The notes beneath the pieces were generated by a model, which had not been told where the DNA came from, did no database searches, and saw only the letters and a program-made list of their open reading frames with translations. Made by a program: the position numbers and the translations under genes. Positions 60,018 to 64,000 of a DNA stretch of 64,000 bases are shown in pieces. Source of the stretch: Tetrapyrgos nigripes (lineage: Eukaryota; Basidiomycota; Agaricomycetes; Agaricales; Campanellaceae). The stretch lies in contig JAACJM010000065.1 in NCBI GenBank assembly GCA_013368315.1, positions 310,001 to 374,000 on the forward strand, read 5' to 3'. Numbering within the stretch: the stretch's first letter is position 1; every line of letters begins with the position of its first letter.

Positions 60018-63000
60018 GTGCAGAAGGACAAGGAATGGGGCTATTTCAAGAATCCCGCTGGTTGTGAAAAGAGGACTTGCAAGGACTGCAGGCAGCACTG
60101 TCAAAGGGGTGTAGCAGAATGTCAAGGCATGTCTTATTGTAGCAATGTCTTTGGGTTGAGAGTAGCTAATGCCCTTATAGAGACCTTGAGTCATACTCAA
60201 AGTAGGGCTGTGACAGCTCCAGTTCTCTGTGTCCCAGATCCTGATGTGATAGCTGCAAGGGTTAATGCAGCCCAGTGATCAGGTAAGCCATAGTACTGTA
60301 TTGCTTTGTTTGATTCCTGCTAAACCTTCATTGATCAGATGCCAGTTGAGAGCTCAGTCATGTTACTCCACTGAGTAGCTCAGGTATTTGCTTGCTCAAT
60401 GCTTACAACTTGTCTAATTTGTCCTTAGTAGGCCCTCGCATTGACCTCCCTTACTCAAGCTATGCAGGCTCAAGTGCCAATGTGAGGGCTTTTCCTAGAC
60501 CACAAGCTACTGGCTATACTCCTGCTTATCATAACCACTCTGCTCAAACAGATTTATGGCATTCAAAAGCCTATGCAGCAAGTGGAGAGACTGTATCTGT
60601 CAATGTAACTGTGGGATACCTCGAAGAGGGTAAACTGAAGGAGACAATTTTGAGTGTGAGTAATCTAGAATTTCAGTTTCAACTGCTAAGTGGTTCATTG
60701 CATATTACAGGGGGTTACAGATTCGATTCAGGACCTTGATGCCAACTCCACTGTCCCTGAAATCAGAGTTGCAGTTGTCAATCTCATGAGGTCTAAAATT
60801 GATCAGCTTGCAGCAAATGTTCCCAACTTTTGCTTTAACTTTAAGGAAGTCAATCTGTGTGAGATTTCAAACAGACTTCAAGTGGACATGAATGGCCCGA
60901 CATTGGATAAACATAACCTGTACTTTCGACCCTTCTGCATGAAAGAAGACAAGAAAACATGCCAAAAGAAGTTTACCTGGCTATCAACATCCTTTCGTCT
61001 CCTTTTGATCATCTCAGCAGAAGAGTGGGATTGCTACCAATCTGCTTTGGAGGAGCAGGATTGTAAAAAGGTGCATACCTGATTACCCATGATCATTTAA
61101 TCTAATGTTTGATGACTGCCGATTCCCTTGAGTATGCAGAAAGCCCCTATCTCATCAGCTATCTCACCACAAAACACAACACATTCTGAGACTTCTGAAA
61201 TGTCCTCTTCTGTGTTTTCAGCCACAGTGGTGGATCTTATTGCAAGTGATAGCAAAAGACCACATAGCATAAGTCCATTTTTTATTGGTGATTAGAATTC
61301 CACTCAAACATATTCAATCCTAGACTTCAAGTGTAATGCCAACAACTCTCCCAAGCCAAAAAACCTCCAATTCCATTTATCTCTCCAATGGCAAATCGAG
61401 TCTCTGCTGCATTGATATTGGGAGATTTGAATTCTGATCAACCCTCAAATATAACCTTGGATGTTGACATTCCAGGTCTTGTCTCATTCCTTGAGGGCCA
61501 CCAGTTTTTCAAGCTCACACTCAAGCTCACACTCACAGTCAAGCTCACAGTCAAGCTCACTCAAGCTCACACTCAAGCTCACACTCAAGCTCACACTCAA
61601 GCTCACACTCAAGCTCACACTCAAGCTCACACTCAAGCTCACACTCAAGCTCACACTCAAGCTCACACTCAAGCTCACATTCAAGCCTTTTTGCTGGCTG
61701 TGGGCAGGCTTTTGGGTGCATTTTGGTGGGGTGGGACACTTCCTTTTTTTGGAAAGAGGCCTCAAATACTCGAAAATTCAGATTTTTATTACTAGTGCTG
61801 TTGGGGTTGGGCAGGGTTTTCCCACAGGCCAAAATTTGGATGGGAGGGTGGGTACAGTCAATAGGGCCTCAAATCCCTATTTGGAATGCAAATAGTGGCT
61901 GTGGCTGACCCAGAAAACACAAAATACATTCCCAGAGCCAGCAATGAAAAATCATCTGAATGGGTAAGATGTATTTTCGTATGCTGAATCCAAATATTTA
62001 ATTATATTTGTAGTATCTGTAGTGGTTAGGGAGATATGGCCAAAAATACTGTCTAAATATAACAAAAGAGCAGGATGGGTACTAGTCATTGTGTCAAATC
62101 AGGTCTGATAATCATGTGGGTTGGTAGGGTATTGCATTAAAACTCCCTAGACTTAGGAGCTATGTGCAAAATACTGTCTCAAAATGGCAAAACTTGGGAT
62201 AGCCATGGACACTGCAAGCTATAGCATCTAGTAGTGATGTGGATATGCCTACTATGGTATTTTAGGTCAATGAATCTGAATATCCCCTTAGATAGTCCTT
62301 ATCTATGGTAATTCTGACATTATTTGTTACTAACCCCTAAACATAGGTGTCTATGGCATAAGTAAGTGAATGTAGTGTAAGTGCAAGTATATGAACTGAT
62401 GTAAGGGATGCCTACTCCTTCAAGCCATCATTAACTCTCAGGTTGATGCAAAGCTACACTCAAGCTCACACCCAAGCTCACTCAAGCTCACTCAAGCTCA
62501 CACCCAAGCTCACTCAAGCTCACCCAAGCTCACACCTAAGCTCACTCAAGCTCGCACTCAAGCTCACTCAAGCTCACACTCAAGTGCACACCCAAGCTCT
62601 CACTCAAGCTCACTCAAACTCATGCTCACCCCAAGAACTCAATAGTGGATAAGTGTTGCTTATACACCATTTAATGCAAGTATCTTGTTATGAAATGAAG
62701 TGTAGTGAGGTTGGGTAAGCTGGGATAAGCACAGCCACACCCAAAAATGGGAGTCAAGCAAGCCATTTAATGCAAGTATCTTGTTATGAAATGAAGTGTA
62801 GTGAAGTTGGGGATAAGCACAGCCACACCCAAAATGGAAGTCAAGCAAGCCATTTAATGCAAGTATCTTGTTATGACATGAAGTGCAGTGAAGTTGGTGG
62901 GATAAAGCACAGCCACACCTAAAATGGAAGTCAAGCCATTTATGCAAATATTTGTTATGAAATGAAGTGTAGTAAAGTTGTGTAGGGATAAGCACAGCCA

Positions 63001-64000
63001 CACCCAAAATAGAAGTTAAGTGAGCCATTTAATGCAAGTGTAGTAAAGTTGGGTAGGATAAGCACAGCCACACCCAAAATGGAAGTCAAGCTCACATTCA
63101 AGCTCACTCAAGCTCACACTCAAGCTCACTGTGGCTTGAGTGGCTTGACTGTGAGCTTGAAAAACCAGGTGCCCATTCCTTGATATCATTGAAAACAATA
63201 CTGTTGAAAGCAGATTTCTTTTTGACAATCATGCTGTCTCCTCTGATGCTCATTTACAGGCTGATTTACGCTTTGAATCAGAAATTGGTGTTGGCACTTT
63301 CAAAACTTGTCATCTGGCAAAGCTAATTTGTTCAGAGGACATCATGCCAGCCTCCAATTCAATTGTTATGAAAGGTGCTAGGATGAATGGAAAGGTGTAA
63401 GCTGCACTTTTTTCTTGGTAAGATAGAGTCAAGAGCTAATCAAAATTTCAGGGTCAACTAAGGCAGGTATGCTGGTGTGGACGAGTTTGACAGTATAATG
63501 ATCAAAGCCAATGTTCATTATCATGCTGTGGCACTGATGGATTTTGTGTACGCATATATCGAGCACCAGAAAAAGCTCAAAGGTATTGAATTTATGATGG
63601 ATAGATACTGTGAGCAATTCACTGAATATATATCATATTTATTCCCATTCCAAATCTATGATATGTTGAAGCAGCAGTTTTTGTAGTTTTCAGTGATGAG
63701 ATCAAGCATTCCAGATCCAGCACAACAGGACCAAAGCATACATACCTACTTGAAGAAAGGATTGCCATTCTGCCTGGTCAAGATTTCATTAAGTACATCC
63801 ATAACTCCAACCCAGTACCTGTCATTGCTCCAGATTACCCAGAATACAATACTGCACTGTTCCTAGTGGCATTTCAGCACCTCCAATATGAGAAGACACA
63901 TCAGAATGCATATGTCTCAGATTTTCAGGGGTATAGCAGACTGCTTTCAGATCTGCAAATCATGACCTCTCTGTAAGTTATTTTCAATGGATTCTCAGGA
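60018..64000 (+). CDS. Alpha-type protein kinase, interrupted by a transposable element and 3' partial
   Basis: Atypical Ser/Thr kinase of the MHCK/eEF2-kinase class. Upstream exons show a Cys-rich segment (GCEKRTCKDCRQHC, about 60059), PRIDLPYSSYAGSSANVRAF, and a globular part (PNFCFNFKEVNLCEISNRLQ). The kinase domain begins after 63180 with EIGVGTFKTCHLAKL (glycine-rich loop). It continues through NVHYHAVALMDFVYAYIE, TYLLEERIAILPGQDFIKYI, FQHLQYEKTH and the signature AYVSDFQGYSRLLSDLQIMT. The last exon ends at a GTAAGT donor near 63974, so the gene continues beyond the window. The 5' limit is not fixed. A TAG interrupts SPFFIGD (about 61293), and a 1.68-kb insertion at 61495-63173 splits the frame; without it and one target copy, LVSFL reads on into DIIENN. 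Confidence 0.75.
61485..61494 (+). repeat. 10-bp target-site duplication, left copy
   Basis: CATTCCTTGA, repeated exactly at 63174-63183 on the other side of the inserted element. Confidence 0.85.
61511..61684 (+). repeat. 12-bp satellite (CAAGCTCACACT)n
   Basis: About fourteen near-perfect copies directly inside the left end of the element. All frames are open across it because 12 is a multiple of three and the unit has no stop, which creates spurious repetitive peptides on both strands. Confidence 0.95.
62446..62640 (+). repeat. Second CAAGCTCA-type satellite block
   Basis: Less regular mixture of CAAGCTCA and CAAGCTCACACC units in the same orientation as the block at 61511. Confidence 0.9.
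62665..63090 (+). repeat. Minisatellite, about five copies of an 80-95 bp unit
   Basis: Each unit contains CATTTAATGCAAGTATCTTG, GAAATGAAGTGTAGTGAAG and GATAAGCACAGCCACACCCA, ending AATGGAAGTCAAGC. Copies vary in length, and the last lacks the middle. Confidence 0.9.
63174..63183 (+). repeat. 10-bp target-site duplication, right copy
   Basis: CATTCCTTGA, identical to 61485-61494; the kinase frame resumes immediately after it. Confidence 0.85.

Larger units (their letters stand above)
61495..63173. mobile_element. Non-autonomous DNA transposon inserted in alpha-kinase gene (1679 bp)
   Basis: The left end GGGCCACCAGTTTTTCAAGC and the reverse complement of the right end, GGCACCTGGTTTTTCAAGC, form an inverted repeat that continues into CTCAC. 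The element is bounded by exact 10-bp duplications (CATTCCTTGA). A duplication of 9-11 bp points to the Mutator-like superfamily. The interior has no transposase. It is made largely of (CAAGCTCACACT)n satellite just inside the ends, a second such block (62446-62640) and a minisatellite (62665-63090). Confidence 0.85.

Noticed and set aside
61484..61832. Long repetitive frames (LSVSLSV, ELECELEC, KLTLKLT, QAHTQAHT peptides) on both strands
   Set aside because: They are produced by a 12-bp satellite with no stop codons; there is no start context or homology.
61511..63140. Regular short repeats suggesting a CRISPR array
   Set aside because: The units are contiguous with no unique spacers, and the genome is eukaryotic.

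Overview
The window reads as nuclear DNA of a filamentous basidiomycete, most likely an agaricomycete. Genes have many short introns (about 45-75 bp) with GT-AG ends. Several families typical of mushroom-forming fungi occur together: DUF6533 seven-helix proteins, expanded F-box proteins with an N-terminal coiled coil, alpha-type protein kinases, and an integrase-core transposase. I cannot name the species from the sequence alone.

Layout. 1-4308 (+): 3' part of a Munc13/Ync13-type C2-MHD protein. 4585-5953 (+): ribokinase. 6368-10566 (-): dynamin-like GTPase of the nuclear GTPase SLIP-GC type. 10927-12320 (-): short-chain dehydrogenase (SDR). 12.9-15.4 kb (-): poorly resolved F-box-like gene and a small membrane protein. 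15453-17228 (+): mitochondrial citrate carrier. 18.6-22.2 kb (-): two low-complexity conserved proteins, one with an integrase-like H2C2 zinc-binding pattern. 23.2-25.1 kb (+): DUF6533 protein. 25.2-26.8 kb (-): membrane protein with a duplicated 32-residue tail. 28257-30162 (+): adenylosuccinate lyase. 30629-31917 (+): a second SDR, paralogous to the first. 33.4-38.8 kb: two F-box genes around a 695-bp Mutator-like element. 39.7-40.6 kb (-): uroporphyrinogen-III synthase. 41.6-45.7 kb (+): two DUF6533 genes. 46.1-49.6 kb (-): TRK potassium transporter. 50.4-52.1 kb (-): F-box pseudogene. 53.3-55.2 kb (+): another DUF6533 copy. 55.8-64.0 kb: transposon-rich end, with a dead transposase carrying a foldback insertion and an alpha-kinase gene split by a 1.7-kb insertion.

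Two regimes are visible. The left part (to about 32 kb, plus HEM4 and TRK) is mostly housekeeping genes: purine synthesis, haem synthesis, ribose use, citrate export and potassium uptake. The 33-64 kb part is accessory. It shows F-box and DUF6533 duplication, a roughly 2.4-kb direct segmental duplication (about 41.1-43.6 and 52.9-55.3 kb, offset about 11.73 kb) and three DNA-transposon insertions with clear target-site duplications. Removing two of these insertions conceptually restores the interrupted reading frames.

A caution for every gene model: several otherwise well conserved genes carry isolated one-base frame shifts, many in homopolymer runs. These may be assembly errors rather than true lesions. 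Genuine decay is best supported where substitutions are also seen: the F-box copy at 50.4-52.1 kb and the transposase at 55.8-58.4 kb. I found no convincing rRNA, tRNA or CRISPR array.
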